The notes below the pieces were generated by a model, which was not told the origin of the DNA, made no database searches, and worked only from the letters and a program-made list of their open reading frames with translations. From CBDCTM01 sp965222005 (GTDB taxonomy: Bacteria > Bacteroidota > Bacteroidia > Chitinophagales > Saprospiraceae): a stretch of DNA of 64,000 bases. The stretch is taken from NCBI GenBank assembly GCA_965222005.1, contig OZ244935.1:4092001-4156000 (forward strand), given 5' to 3'. The position numbers and the translations under genes were made by a program. Of this stretch, positions 10,047-18,940 are shown piece after piece. The stretch's first letter is position 1; each line of letters opens with the position of its first letter.

Positions 10047-10109
10047 TGATGTATTAGTAACCGATAGTGTAGCGCGTGTTTTGATGTTTAACTCAATTCA
10101 AAGCAAACT

Positions 10110-11558
10110 ATGACTCACCTCACCTCACCATTACTTGTACTTTTATGCATAGCTTGTTTTGTGCAACAGGCTATTAGCCAGATTGATCGCAATGCCAAAA
10201 TTCAGGTTGAAGAAACGGGCATCAATTTTCCCTGCTGTAGTGAGACGCAAATGGATATTCATCCTAATTTGATGGATTTTTCTTCCAAGCCCGGGCGGGT
10301 AATGATTTCCACCTTGCACGATGATCTGTATTATACAGATTATCAGCAAGAAGACGGAAAAGTAATCATTGAGGTACACTTACCTGAAGAGCAAGCTGGC
10401 GAAATAGTGTATTTCAGAGTAACCGATCCCGATCCGGATGATCTGTCTTCTTATGAGACGAATAATGATTCAGGAGATAATGTGGGAGGCCCCGGCCAGT
10501 TAGATAAAACGATGGTAGAGGCCGAAGAGGAAGAAGTGGACGATGAAACAAAAGCAGTAGCACGTTGTACACTTACCATTACCAATCAGTATTCGGGGGA
10601 TAATTATCAGGTCGAAGCAAGTTGTTCAGATGATTTTAGCACCTATGTGGCTACGCCAGTGCTGGTGGCGTGGAAGCGGGTGTATGTGGAATATGATGAA
10701 ATGCTTAGAAAAGGAGCTAGTTTGATTGATATAACAACATATATTAATTTTAATGATAATTTTCCTGACATTTTGCCTGTTGATGATAATTCAGATTTTA
10801 GCATAGGTGATAAAATTATTGTGTTTTCTCCTGATGGAATTGAGTTTGAAGCAACGGTTGAAGATACACCTGGGTCAAATGCGATTACAGTAATTGGAAC
10901 TGGGGGCCCTTTCAATCTATTAAAATTTTGGGGAGTTATGATAGATGGTGAAGATGAGACATTCTCAATACCACTTAATCTAATTGAAGGGGGGTTTGGA
11001 AAACTTACAGATGGTGGAGATGGTGGAGCTTTTGTAGAATTTATTCCAGTTCAAATTGGAAATGAAATAACTCCCAAATATACTCAATTTCCGAATGATC
11101 CTAGTGAAGTTTCTGGGTATGTTGGGACTTGGAGAACCAGCTCAAATATAGGTCCTCCTCATTATAATGACAACCGGTTTCATATTATAGCTAGTTCAGA
11201 TATTGAGAACGCAGCTTCAAGAGGTGCAACAGTTGAACCATTAAATTATACTTTACTTTTTGAAGATAATTTTGTTAATCCTCAAGGCACTTTCCCCCAA
11301 GATAAAATTCCGCTTGCTATGGCAGAGACTTTAGTTCATGAATTAGGACACCAGTTCGATATCCTTGTTGGTACTTTTCCTCATGTGCATGAGTTCCCTC
11401 CTATGCCAGGAGACCCACCTCTGGATCCAGAATATAATAACCACGAAGGAACAGACAGGGGAGTAATGAGTTATGCAAGAGATTTTATTGATGGTATTGC
11501 AGAATTTTACCTTGGGTGTATCTATCATATTAGAAATCATGAAGATCCTGAAGACTAA
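10110..11558 (+). CDS. Secreted metzincin-like zinc metalloprotease candidate
   Basis: This 482-residue protein has a signal peptide (about 1-24, ending AIS-Q). Residues 410-414 are HELGH, a zinc-binding HExxH motif. Further histidines follow at 425, 427 and in NNHEG, and a GVMSY block (Met453) resembles the Met-turn of metzincins, so a zinc endopeptidase is likely although the spacing to the third ligand is longer than in classical metzincins. The middle holds an acidic stretch (EAEEEEVDDE, about 135-150). From about base 10700 (residue 197) the DNA becomes visibly more AT-rich and stays so through the next gene, suggesting that the catalytic half was acquired separately. No T9SS domain is obvious. 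It heads a run of secreted-protein genes. Confidence 0.6.
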   Translation: MTHLTSPLLVLLCIACFVQQAISQIDRNAKIQVEETGINFPCCSETQMDIHPNLMDFSSKPGRVMISTLHDDLYYTDYQQEDGKVIIEVHLPEEQAGEIVYFRVTDPDPDDLSSYETNNDSGDNVGGPGQLDKTMVEAEEEEVDDETKAVARCTLTITNQYSGDNYQVEASCSDDFSTYVATPVLVAWKRVYVEYDEMLRKGASLIDITTYINFNDNFPDILPVDDNSDFSIGDKIIVFSPDGIEFEATVEDTPGSNAITVIGTGGPFNLLKFWGVMIDGEDETFSIPLNLIEGGFGKLTDGGDGGAFVEFIPVQIGNEITPKYTQFPNDPSEVSGYVGTWRTSSNIGPPHYNDNRFHIIASSDIENAASRGATVEPLNYTLLFEDNFVNPQGTFPQDKIPLAMAETLVHELGHQFDILVGTFPHVHEFPPMPGDPPLDPEYNNHEGTDRGVMSYARDFIDGIAEFYLGCIYHIRNHEDPED

Positions 11559-11596
11559 GATTCAACCATAATGGGTATTGACAAATTTTAAAGATT

Positions 11597-12085
11597 ATGA
11601 AGTATCTATATTTGTTTTTATTTCGCGGTTTATTTGTATTGTTATTGTGTTACAATCCAAACCTATTATTTTCTCAGAACCAGAAGAAAGCGTTTTTAAA
11701 AACGGCATTTGAAATAGAAATTGTAAATGTTTTTAAAGACACTGGCCTCCTTTTGCAATTGCATTTGGAGAATAGATCAGAGGAAGCTATTAACATTTAC
11801 AATTTTGATACCCCATTAAATGGGATATGGGTGGAAACTCCATCACAAAAAAGATCATTTATTGGATTTATTTCTTGTACACCTTTAGGGGTAGAAACAA
11901 TTAAAGTGCTTCCCAACGAAAATAAAATATGGGAAGTGGATTTACGTACTCGATATTTCGATCCTCCTATGGTTATTCGACCCAGGGAGAGGGGCGTGTA
12001 TAGGATTTATTGGAAAGTCAATGGAGTGATCTCAGAGCCCTATTTATACGAATATACTGGAGAGTTTGATGATAAAAATGAATAA
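11597..12085 (+). CDS. Hypothetical secreted protein, AT-rich
   Basis: A 162-residue protein with a hydrophobic N-terminus (about residues 4-25, ending LFSQ) consistent with a signal peptide. The mature part looks like a small beta-sandwich (LLLQLHLENRSEEAINIYNF; then RPRERGVYRIYWKVNG), as in Ig-like or intracellular-protease-inhibitor-like folds, but no family is recognised. Base composition is AT-rich like the 3' half of the preceding protease gene, 38 bases upstream, so the two may have arrived together. An inhibitor or partner role for the neighbouring protease is only a guess. Confidence 0.55.
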   Translation: MKYLYLFLFRGLFVLLLCYNPNLLFSQNQKKAFLKTAFEIEIVNVFKDTGLLLQLHLENRSEEAINIYNFDTPLNGIWVETPSQKRSFIGFISCTPLGVETIKVLPNENKIWEVDLRTRYFDPPMVIRPRERGVYRIYWKVNGVISEPYLYEYTGEFDDKNE

Positions 12086-12101
12086 TTGTAAACTCATAGA
12101 T

Positions 12102-12887
12102 ATGAAATTCCATCACACCATCCTTCTCGCCCTGACCCTATCTTTCCAGTCGCTCAGCACTACGTTTGCACAGGACGCCCTCACCGTCTCTGTCAATCAC
12201 CTCATCGTTTACCTCAACGGAACCATATCGCCGGGAAGCATTACCGTTACGGCTAATAATTTGACTGCTGGAGATGATGTGTATGTTGAACTATTGACGA
12301 GTTGTTATGCGGGAAAGAACCGTCATTTAACTCCAGGAAGTAACTCCTACACCACCCCTCCTGCCTATCATTCTGGCTGTATTGGCCAGTATTGCTTTAG
12401 AGCGACCTATAATGGGGGGACTTTTGGAGATCCTTCTGATGACTGTGTCATAGAATTTTGCGAAACCATACAGTATTGTGAAGAGCGTATAAGTCCTGAA
12501 AATCCCTATTCCACTTATATCTACTGTTATGGCTTTGTGAGTGGTAATATTAAAGATGATCCGGGTGACCCATCCTTAAAAAGTCAACCGTTCGAAGACG
12601 ATTTACAGATGGCAACAGCCAATATGTCTCTGCACTCGATTCGGCTAGTACCTAATCCGTTTGATGAGGAATTGACAATTGAATTGAAGGCGGCCCGGCC
12701 CGGAGAGCTGGAAGCCGTTTTACTCAATACTTTGGGGCAGCAGGTGATGAGGCAGAAGCTAAATATGCATACAGGTTTTAACGAGTTTAAATTGACTACG
12801 GGAGACGCGTTGCCCACCGGGAGCTATGTATTGATATTAAAAGACCGTAGTGGGATTTTAAGGGTGGTGCGTCTAATACGCCATTAG
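12102..12887 (+). CDS. T9SS type A sorting domain protein, function unknown
   Basis: Starting at the ATG at 12102 gives a clear signal peptide (MKFHHTILLALTLSF, ending TFAQ); upstream in-frame starts at 12066-12078 would overlap the previous gene and spoil the leader. The 261-residue product has a cysteine-rich central region (about residues 60-155) and a C-terminal type A T9SS sorting domain with VPNPFDEELTIEL, TLGQQVMRQ and GSYVLILKDRSG. It should be exported by the type IX system and anchored or released. No enzymatic motif is visible. It lies 4 bases before the PKD/type B gene at 12892, which suggests co-transcription and possibly one surface complex. Confidence 0.75.
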   Translation: MKFHHTILLALTLSFQSLSTTFAQDALTVSVNHLIVYLNGTISPGSITVTANNLTAGDDVYVELLTSCYAGKNRHLTPGSNSYTTPPAYHSGCIGQYCFRATYNGGTFGDPSDDCVIEFCETIQYCEERISPENPYSTYIYCYGFVSGNIKDDPGDPSLKSQPFEDDLQMATANMSLHSIRLVPNPFDEELTIELKAARPGELEAVLLNTLGQQVMRQKLNMHTGFNEFKLTTGDALPTGSYVLILKDRSGILRVVRLIRH

Positions 12888-12891
12888 ATAG

Positions 12892-15138
12892 ATGAAGGAG
12901 GTCAGCATTTGTTTTTTATTATTGATCTTGTCTTTTTTTGCAAAGAGCAATGTGATAAAAGGCCCATTTGAAGGAGGTCTAAGCCTTATTCCCTATCCGG
13001 CGGGGACAGAAGCCTATTATCAGTGTCTGGGCGAAGGGGAAGAGCCCAACTCAAGGATATTTCAGGTATTCATGGTTGAATACCAATCAGACACCAACAG
13101 TATATATATAACTCCATCCAGACCGATCATTAAATTTACAGGAAGAAAGCCGTATCCGGTACATGCTTCGCATTTTATGCAATTACCATTAATTAGCAGT
13201 GAACTCATTCCCAACCCGGATCTGCCATGCTTGACCAGCCCTGAAGCTACTGTAATAAAATTGATCTACAGCGATACCTTTCACCTCTCGCTTATTGATT
13301 CTAGTTATTATTTCGTCAATGAAAGATGCTGTCGTTTTGGGCAAACCAATCTGATAGGCTTTCCATCCAATCTTCCACCCGGAATTGTAACGATGACCGA
13401 GATCACCCCACAGGCCCAGCAAAGCTGCAATAATGCACCGGTATTTGACCACCAACTGCCCACTATTATTTGTGTGGATGAGCTGTTTGAATTCAGCCAT
13501 ACTGCTACGGATGCAGATGGCGATCAGCTGGTGTATGAATTTTTCAACCCCTTTAATACCCCTGCTGATTTTAACACCAATGGCTGGATACCTCCACCTT
13601 TCGATCCAATACCCTTCAAGCTGCCCTTTTACAGCTTTCAAAAGCCTTTTGGCCAGTCGGCTTATACCCGGCTCGATGCGCTTAGCGGTAAGCTGGAGAT
13701 TATGCCTGACTCTACGGGACTTTATCTGTTTGGCGTTCAGGTAAAAGAATACCGCAATGGTACACTGATGGGCCAAACTTACCACGATTTTCAGATTAAC
13801 GTAGCGGGTTGTGAGCCCTGGGTTAAAGCAGCTATTGCCGGAGAGGATGTATTACCCGGTAGTGCCTATACCGTTAGTCTTTGTGAAGAAACTTCACTTG
13901 AGCTTACCAATCAAAGCACTCAGCGGGACTATATTGAGGAGTTTTTCTGGCAGTTTGATATAGAAGGCCAGCAGCTTGTATATGACAGCTGGGATCTCAG
14001 CCTTAGCTTTCCTGGTGCTGGAAGCTACCAGGGGCAACTGCTGCTCAATTCGGGCGGAGCATGTGCTGATACGGCTGATATTACAGTCAATGTGGTCACC
14101 GATATCAGGGCCGACTTTAGCTTCGGCTACGACACCTGCGTGGCCGGGCCAGTGGTGTTTACAGACCAGTCCTACTCGGAAGGTGCGCAGCAACTGCGCT
14201 GGCTTTGGCAGTTTGGCGATGGGGAGCAATCCACTGAAGCCAACCCGGCACATCTTTACCAGATACCATCCGATTACGATGTTCAGTTAAAAATAACAGA
14301 CGAATTTGGCTGTAAGGATAGCCTGACTCAGAAGTTGGAATGGAAGCCGGCCCCTGCCATCATCATCCTTGCACCTGATCGATCAGAGGGCTGCGCACCC
14401 CTGGATGTGCTTTTCGAAAATCTCTCCACACCAATTGATTCAAGCTATGACATTTATTGGCAGTTTAGTGATGGCAAAGAGGCTTTTGAAATCAGCCCGC
14501 TCCACCGCTTTGAGCATCCCGGCACCTATAGTCTTTACATTTCCATTACCTCACCACTGGGTTGCAGTATTGATACGACCTTTAATAACTGGATAAACGC
14601 AAGCCCGCCTCCACTGGCTGATTTTTCATGGTTCCCACAGCAAGTTTTTTCTTCCAATCCAAAAGTGATCTTTGAAAACCGATCGGAAAATGCCTGGGAG
14701 TGGGAGTGGGTTTTGGGTGAGCACGCTAATCTGTTTGAACATTCACCCACCTACCACTTTCCTGACACGGGCCTGCAGTCAATCACCTTAGTTGTGAAAG
14801 ATCAGTACGGGTGTACAGATTCTATTGCCAAAATGTTGGATGTGGTGCCACATTTCAGCTATTACCTGCCCAATGCCTTTACCCCAAACCAAGATGGAAA
14901 GAATGATGTATTTCGCGCAAAGGGAATTTGGCGAGGAGTCAAATCTTTTCAAATGACTATCTGGAACCGTTGGGGCGAAAAAGTTTTTGAGGCGTTTGAT
15001 CCGCAGGCAAGCTGGGACGGCAGGGATACGAAAACCGACAAACCGCTTCCAACTGGTGTGTATTATTGTAGGGTAAATCTGACTGGCCCCAGAGGAAAAA
15101 AACATGAGATTACCCAGTCCGTACTTCTCATTAATTAA
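12892..15138 (+). CDS. PKD-domain surface protein with T9SS type B sorting domain
   Basis: This 748-residue secreted protein has an N-terminal hydrophobic leader (about 1-20). Residues about 20-300 form a region seen in gliding-associated proteins: a cadherin-like strand block with HTATDADGDQLVYEFFNP near 202-219. PKD-like repeats follow (EFFWQFD near 345; LRWLWQFGDGEQSTEANP; YDIYWQFSDGKEAFE; WEWEWVLGEH), then a type B sorting domain (NAFTPNQDGKNDVF, IWNRWGEKVFE, SWDG, TGVYYCRVNL). It is probably a cell-surface adhesin. The gene starts right after the T9SS type A gene and converges on the DUF3293 gene with 7 bases between stop codons. Confidence 0.85.
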   Translation: MKEVSICFLLLILSFFAKSNVIKGPFEGGLSLIPYPAGTEAYYQCLGEGEEPNSRIFQVFMVEYQSDTNSIYITPSRPIIKFTGRKPYPVHASHFMQLPLISSELIPNPDLPCLTSPEATVIKLIYSDTFHLSLIDSSYYFVNERCCRFGQTNLIGFPSNLPPGIVTMTEITPQAQQSCNNAPVFDHQLPTIICVDELFEFSHTATDADGDQLVYEFFNPFNTPADFNTNGWIPPPFDPIPFKLPFYSFQKPFGQSAYTRLDALSGKLEIMPDSTGLYLFGVQVKEYRNGTLMGQTYHDFQINVAGCEPWVKAAIAGEDVLPGSAYTVSLCEETSLELTNQSTQRDYIEEFFWQFDIEGQQLVYDSWDLSLSFPGAGSYQGQLLLNSGGACADTADITVNVVTDIRADFSFGYDTCVAGPVVFTDQSYSEGAQQLRWLWQFGDGEQSTEANPAHLYQIPSDYDVQLKITDEFGCKDSLTQKLEWKPAPAIIILAPDRSEGCAPLDVLFENLSTPIDSSYDIYWQFSDGKEAFEISPLHRFEHPGTYSLYISITSPLGCSIDTTFNNWINASPPPLADFSWFPQQVFSSNPKVIFENRSENAWEWEWVLGEHANLFEHSPTYHFPDTGLQSITLVVKDQYGCTDSIAKMLDVVPHFSYYLPNAFTPNQDGKNDVFRAKGIWRGVKSFQMTIWNRWGEKVFEAFDPQASWDGRDTKTDKPLPTGVYYCRVNLTGPRGKKHEITQSVLLIN

Positions 15139-15145
15139 AAGAAGG

Positions 15146-15562
15146 TTAAGCCTTTCCTCCGCACCATACCAATTCCGCTTCCTTCCCAAGCCGGCCAAAA
15201 ACGATAGCATGCTGACTAAACTGCCTGCCTAAATCGACAGCTTGTTCCAAAGTAATATCGAAGATGAAAATACTTTGCTCCCTGGGCCAATCATCGGCAG
15301 GGCTGCTGCTAAAAGCTTCCGTGAAGCGTAGCCCCATTTTCCGCACTACCGCTGTCAAAGCCTGCTGGCGCTGCGTATTTTCCTGCTCGTTTAGCAATTT
15401 TGATGCTGGATTGCAGGCAGTGACAAAAGCCCAGCTCCAGGCATTATTGTCAAGCAGCAACTCATCCAAATGAGCATTGGCCGTACCAATTTTAATGAGT
15501 ACATTAGCAAGTGGCAGGTGGTACTCCGCTTGCCGGTAGGCTTGTTCCAATTGCTTATCCAT
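15146..15562 (-). CDS. DUF3293 domain protein
   Basis: A 138-residue soluble protein matching DUF3293. The N-terminal half carries AFVTACNPASKLLNEQENTQRQ (shown in parts; about residues 44-65), the family's T-x-x-N-P block. The C-terminal half has DWPREQSIFIFDI and the LGRQFSQHAIVFGR block typical of the family. No activity is known; the domain is a short cytoplasmic protein found in many proteobacteria and Bacteroidota. It is a single gene, convergent with the PKD gene and divergent from the haem lipoprotein gene (50 bases between starts). Confidence 0.8.
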   Translation of the reverse strand: MDKQLEQAYRQAEYHLPLANVLIKIGTANAHLDELLLDNNAWSWAFVTACNPASKLLNEQENTQRQQALTAVVRKMGLRFTEAFSSSPADDWPREQSIFIFDITLEQAVDLGRQFSQHAIVFGRLGKEAELVWCGGKA

Positions 15563-15612
15563 AACTCAGCGCCGGCAATTTCTACTGCCGGATAATACAA
15601 AGAAAAGTGATT

Positions 15613-16047
15613 ATGAGCAAAAAACAATCTTTTGCTGCCCTGTTGTTAGCTATATCCATTTACGCCTTGTCCTGTGCCAATTCTGGGGAATGCAATAACA
15701 CGGCTGCGCCGCTCAACCCTAATGGCGATAGCGAACTGGCCCTGCTTATGCGCGCCATGTTTGACGATGCCATGTTGATGAAAGAACAGCTCAATCAAGG
15801 TAAAAAACCTAGCCCTTCTATTGATTTTCAAAAGATTTTTACAGCGCATGCCACCGAGCCTGAAAAGGCTGCGTCGGCTGAATATCAGGCCTTTGCGCGA
15901 ACGTACGTTCAAGTCATGCAAGCCTTTGAAGCTGCTGACCATCAAAAAGCCACCAAGCTTTATGAAGCGATGGTGAACAACTGCACCAACTGTCATCAGG
16001 CGCTTTGCCCCGGGCCATTGGTGCGGATAGCTAAACTGCGCAACTGA
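15613..16047 (+). CDS. Cytochrome c-like lipoprotein with one CxxCH site
   Basis: A 144-residue protein from the ATG at 15613 (a GTG two codons upstream is less likely). A lipobox ALSC places the lipidated cysteine at residue 21. The C-terminal end contains CTNCH (residues 124-128), a single c-type haem attachment site. The rest is helical, resembling cytochrome c' or the small mono-haem lipoproteins of Bacteroidota. It probably sits on the periplasmic or outer-membrane side as an electron carrier, but a distal haem ligand cannot be assigned. It ends one base before the next start codon, so it is likely co-transcribed with the SGNH-like gene. Confidence 0.7.
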   Translation: MSKKQSFAALLLAISIYALSCANSGECNNTAAPLNPNGDSELALLMRAMFDDAMLMKEQLNQGKKPSPSIDFQKIFTAHATEPEKAASAEYQAFARTYVQVMQAFEAADHQKATKLYEAMVNNCTNCHQALCPGPLVRIAKLRN

Positions 16048-16048
16048 C

Positions 16049-17479
16049 ATGAATCAGGATGTCCGCTTCTTCAAATTGGGCCTGCCAGCTGTCAATGTGT
16101 TGCTTGTCCTGCTCTGTTTATCCATTTACTGCTATGACCTGTTTTTCGGAGACGGCGATGGTGTGATTGCCCGGCTGAACCTCAATCCGCTAAAGGTCTT
16201 TGTCATCGGCCAGGTTTTGCTATTGCTGCTATATGGAATGCGCAGCCGAATCAATTGGCTTACTAATCTATGCCTGGTGATCTTATCAGTTTGGCTGGCT
16301 TTGTTTTTGGCAGAGTGGATACTGTCCGAACGGCCTGGAAACAGCTTGATAGTCACCGATGGAATTTGCTTTCCTTATGCTTCTTACGATACAGTTTTTT
16401 TTAAAAATTATCGGCCAGACTGTTCTTTTGAGTATCATGCCAAAAGAGAAGATGGAGGGCATGTGGTGAAAATAAATATCAATAGCCAGGCTATGCGTGG
16501 GGATGAGATCCATCCTAAAAGGCCGGGCCAAAAGCGTATTTTGCTGCTGGGCGATTCCTTTATTCAAGCTATGCAAGTGGTTGAGGAGCATACGGTTGGC
16601 AAAGTGATGGAGACTATGTTGGCGGACAGTATAGACGTGATCCAACATGGTTTTCCTTCCTGGTCGCCTTTGCTGGAATGGAACTGGTTACTTAAGCAAG
16701 GCCTGAGCTACGGGCCTGATGTAGTGATATTGTTTTTATATCCCAATGATTTCTATTCCGGAGGCAATGTAGGGGATGAAAGCTATACTTCCTTTGCCCG
16801 ATTCGATGAGCGTGGCTGGCCAGTGGGATTTCAGTTTGACGAAGAAAACCCATATAAAAGGCGCAATCCCTGGCATTTGCTGAAGAATGACATAACAAGT
16901 TTAGCACTATTCAAATGGTGGTCATTGAACCGACGTCGGAAAGCGGCACTCTCCAGCTTGTCCGCCGATCAGGTAGGCTCACTTTTACAAATGGCACCCG
17001 AAGCTTTTAGCAAGCGCTATTCAGCTGGCGAAATAAGCGGTAATCTGCAAAATAGCTCTATGTGGGACCTCATTGCCTTGATGCGAAAGCGGGAAATTTG
17101 GGACAGCAGGGTGGACACACGCGTACAGCTCAGTTTGAAATATATGGAAAGGATGAATGAAATGCTTGTAGCGAGGGGCATTCATTTTTACATAGCACTT
17201 ATACCCAATGCCTGGCAATTTGAGGAGGAATGCCTGGTGGGCAAAGTACAAGCGGGCTGGGCTGGTATAGTATTACCCGAAGGTGGTCTTCGTACTGCTT
17301 TGGAGGAGTTTTGCTGGCAGCATAGTATTACCTTTATTGATCTGTTTCAATCCATTATGGAGTACAAGCAGAATAACCCTGATAGCCTGCTCTATTTTCC
17401 TCTTAATGGGCATTGGAATGAGCTAGGGCACAGGACAGTAGCAGAAGAAATTGTTGAAACCTTGAAGCGATTTGAATAA
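16049..17479 (+). CDS. Membrane-anchored SGNH/GDSL hydrolase-like protein
   Basis: A 476-residue protein with three hydrophobic N-terminal helices (about 10-30, 50-67, 74-92), then a large extracytoplasmic domain. LLLGDSF (Ser170 in the GDS triplet) is the nucleophile block of SGNH hydrolases, and NGHWNELGH (His455) supplies the C-terminal histidine block, here with Asn instead of the usual Asp three residues before the His. Similar proteins O-acetylate or deacetylate surface polysaccharides (AlgX/AlgJ-like), but the substrate is unknown. It starts one base after the haem lipoprotein and its stop abuts the next gene, within an apparent surface-glycan operon. Confidence 0.7.
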   Translation: MNQDVRFFKLGLPAVNVLLVLLCLSIYCYDLFFGDGDGVIARLNLNPLKVFVIGQVLLLLLYGMRSRINWLTNLCLVILSVWLALFLAEWILSERPGNSLIVTDGICFPYASYDTVFFKNYRPDCSFEYHAKREDGGHVVKININSQAMRGDEIHPKRPGQKRILLLGDSFIQAMQVVEEHTVGKVMETMLADSIDVIQHGFPSWSPLLEWNWLLKQGLSYGPDVVILFLYPNDFYSGGNVGDESYTSFARFDERGWPVGFQFDEENPYKRRNPWHLLKNDITSLALFKWWSLNRRRKAALSSLSADQVGSLLQMAPEAFSKRYSAGEISGNLQNSSMWDLIALMRKREIWDSRVDTRVQLSLKYMERMNEMLVARGIHFYIALIPNAWQFEEECLVGKVQAGWAGIVLPEGGLRTALEEFCWQHSITFIDLFQSIMEYKQNNPDSLLYFPLNGHWNELGHRTVAEEIVETLKRFE

Positions 17480-18937
17480 TTGCAGCCTATTTCAAAACAC
17501 GACTTCGTATTGCTTATAGTAGTACTACTGGCACTGCGCTTCCTTCATTTCGGCCCGCTCATTGATGCCCCGCACGACTGGCGACAGTGTGATACGGCCC
17601 ATTACATTACAGATTTTTATCAAAATGGAATCGACCTTTTCTATCCCAATGTTTGTTGGATGGGAGGGTATGGCACAGTGGTGTTGGAATGCCCATTGCC
17701 GGAAGCGCTAATAGCTCTGGTATTTGGTATATCGGGTGAATCGATTCCTTTGGCGCGGCTGATATTTCTGAGCCTTTTTGCAGGAGCGGTATATTTTTTC
17801 TACAAAATCGCAGTATTACTTTTTACTCCTTCAGTAGCTCGTTTGGCCACCCTTGTTTATTTGCTGATGCCCCTCAGCCTGTACTATTCAAGGGCTATTC
17901 ATATCGACTTTAGTGTGGTAATGCTGGGGCATGCAATGTTTTATTATTTTTTGTTAGCCATTCAAAATCGGCAAACTCACTATTTAATACTTAGTGCCCT
18001 ACTGGCTGTACCAGCTTTGCTTATTAAAGCGCCTTATATTTTTTATCTGGCTGTACCCATGTTGGCTTACAGCCTGAATCAAAAAGAATTCAGGTGGTTG
18101 CTGGGCCGAGCCTGGTTTTATTTGCCTGCCATTGTGCTATTTGTATTTTGGCAGCAACATGCTTATTCCGTCAATGGCGCTGCCCCGGATTGGGATTATA
18201 TACTGCATTATCGCAAATTCAATCAGAGCTGGTATTGGTATTTTGGTACCTTGGAGCAGCGGTTGGCATTTGGCAGCTGGTGGCAGTTGGGAGATCGAGG
18301 AGTGATGGATGTGGCAGGACCAGGAGGCATTTTATTTTTTTTAGCGGGCTTGTTTGCTCTTGCGAAAGCTAGAAATATTTCGGTTTTGCTCGCTTGGCTA
18401 GCTGGAACAATACTGTATTTGTTGATATTTTTTAATCTAAATGTGGTTCATAACTACTATCAAATTCCTATGTTGGCTCCTGTAGCAGTGATAGTGGCTT
18501 TGGGCCTTCAATTTTTGACTCATCCCAAAAGTTGGGTGCTTCCTGCGTTATTGGGAGTAATGGCGATTTTGAATGTTGGCTATTCAGAAATAGCCTATTT
18601 TCAGATCAATAAAACTGAGCACCAAATTGGTCATTTGCTTGAATCAAATACAAAGCCGGATGATTTGATCATCATCACTTTTGATCGTTATGACTGCCGC
18701 AATCCGAAATTGCTGTATCGCGCCCGGCGGAAAGGCTGGTCGGTAGAGGAACTGGCGGTCAATGCTATCACGATCGGCAGGCTCTGGCGGGAAGAAGGTG
18801 CCAATTGCTGGGCTTACATTGGCCAAGCAGCCCCTCACGACAAGGTAGGCCTGTTAGTAAATGAAATCGATGAACCTTCAACATTTTTACTAAATGACAG
18901 CCTTCGGTTATTTTTATACCAACTACCCAATCGCTGA
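17480..18937 (+). CDS. GT39/ArnT-like membrane glycosyltransferase
   Basis: A 485-residue multi-pass protein (at least ten hydrophobic segments) of the dolichyl-phosphate-mannose / ArnT-like superfamily, which transfers sugars from polyprenyl-phosphate carriers on the outer face of the membrane. The conserved first loop appears as DAPHDWRQCDTAHYITDFY (residues about 30-48), with acidic residues in the usual catalytic place. The start is a TTG directly after the previous stop codon; the next in-frame ATG is near residue 61 and would delete the catalytic loop, so TTG is preferred. Acceptor and sugar are unknown; neighbours point to a surface glycan. Confidence 0.75.
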   Translation: MQPISKHDFVLLIVVLLALRFLHFGPLIDAPHDWRQCDTAHYITDFYQNGIDLFYPNVCWMGGYGTVVLECPLPEALIALVFGISGESIPLARLIFLSLFAGAVYFFYKIAVLLFTPSVARLATLVYLLMPLSLYYSRAIHIDFSVVMLGHAMFYYFLLAIQNRQTHYLILSALLAVPALLIKAPYIFYLAVPMLAYSLNQKEFRWLLGRAWFYLPAIVLFVFWQQHAYSVNGAAPDWDYILHYRKFNQSWYWYFGTLEQRLAFGSWWQLGDRGVMDVAGPGGILFFLAGLFALAKARNISVLLAWLAGTILYLLIFFNLNVVHNYYQIPMLAPVAVIVALGLQFLTHPKSWVLPALLGVMAILNVGYSEIAYFQINKTEHQIGHLLESNTKPDDLIIITFDRYDCRNPKLLYRARRKGWSVEELAVNAITIGRLWREEGANCWAYIGQAAPHDKVGLLVNEIDEPSTFLLNDSLRLFLYQLPNR

Positions 18938-18940
18938 CTT

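Noticed and set aside
13189..13785. 198-codon minus-strand frame inside the second PKD gene
   Set aside because: Antisense to a region with clear cadherin-like motifs; no independent support.
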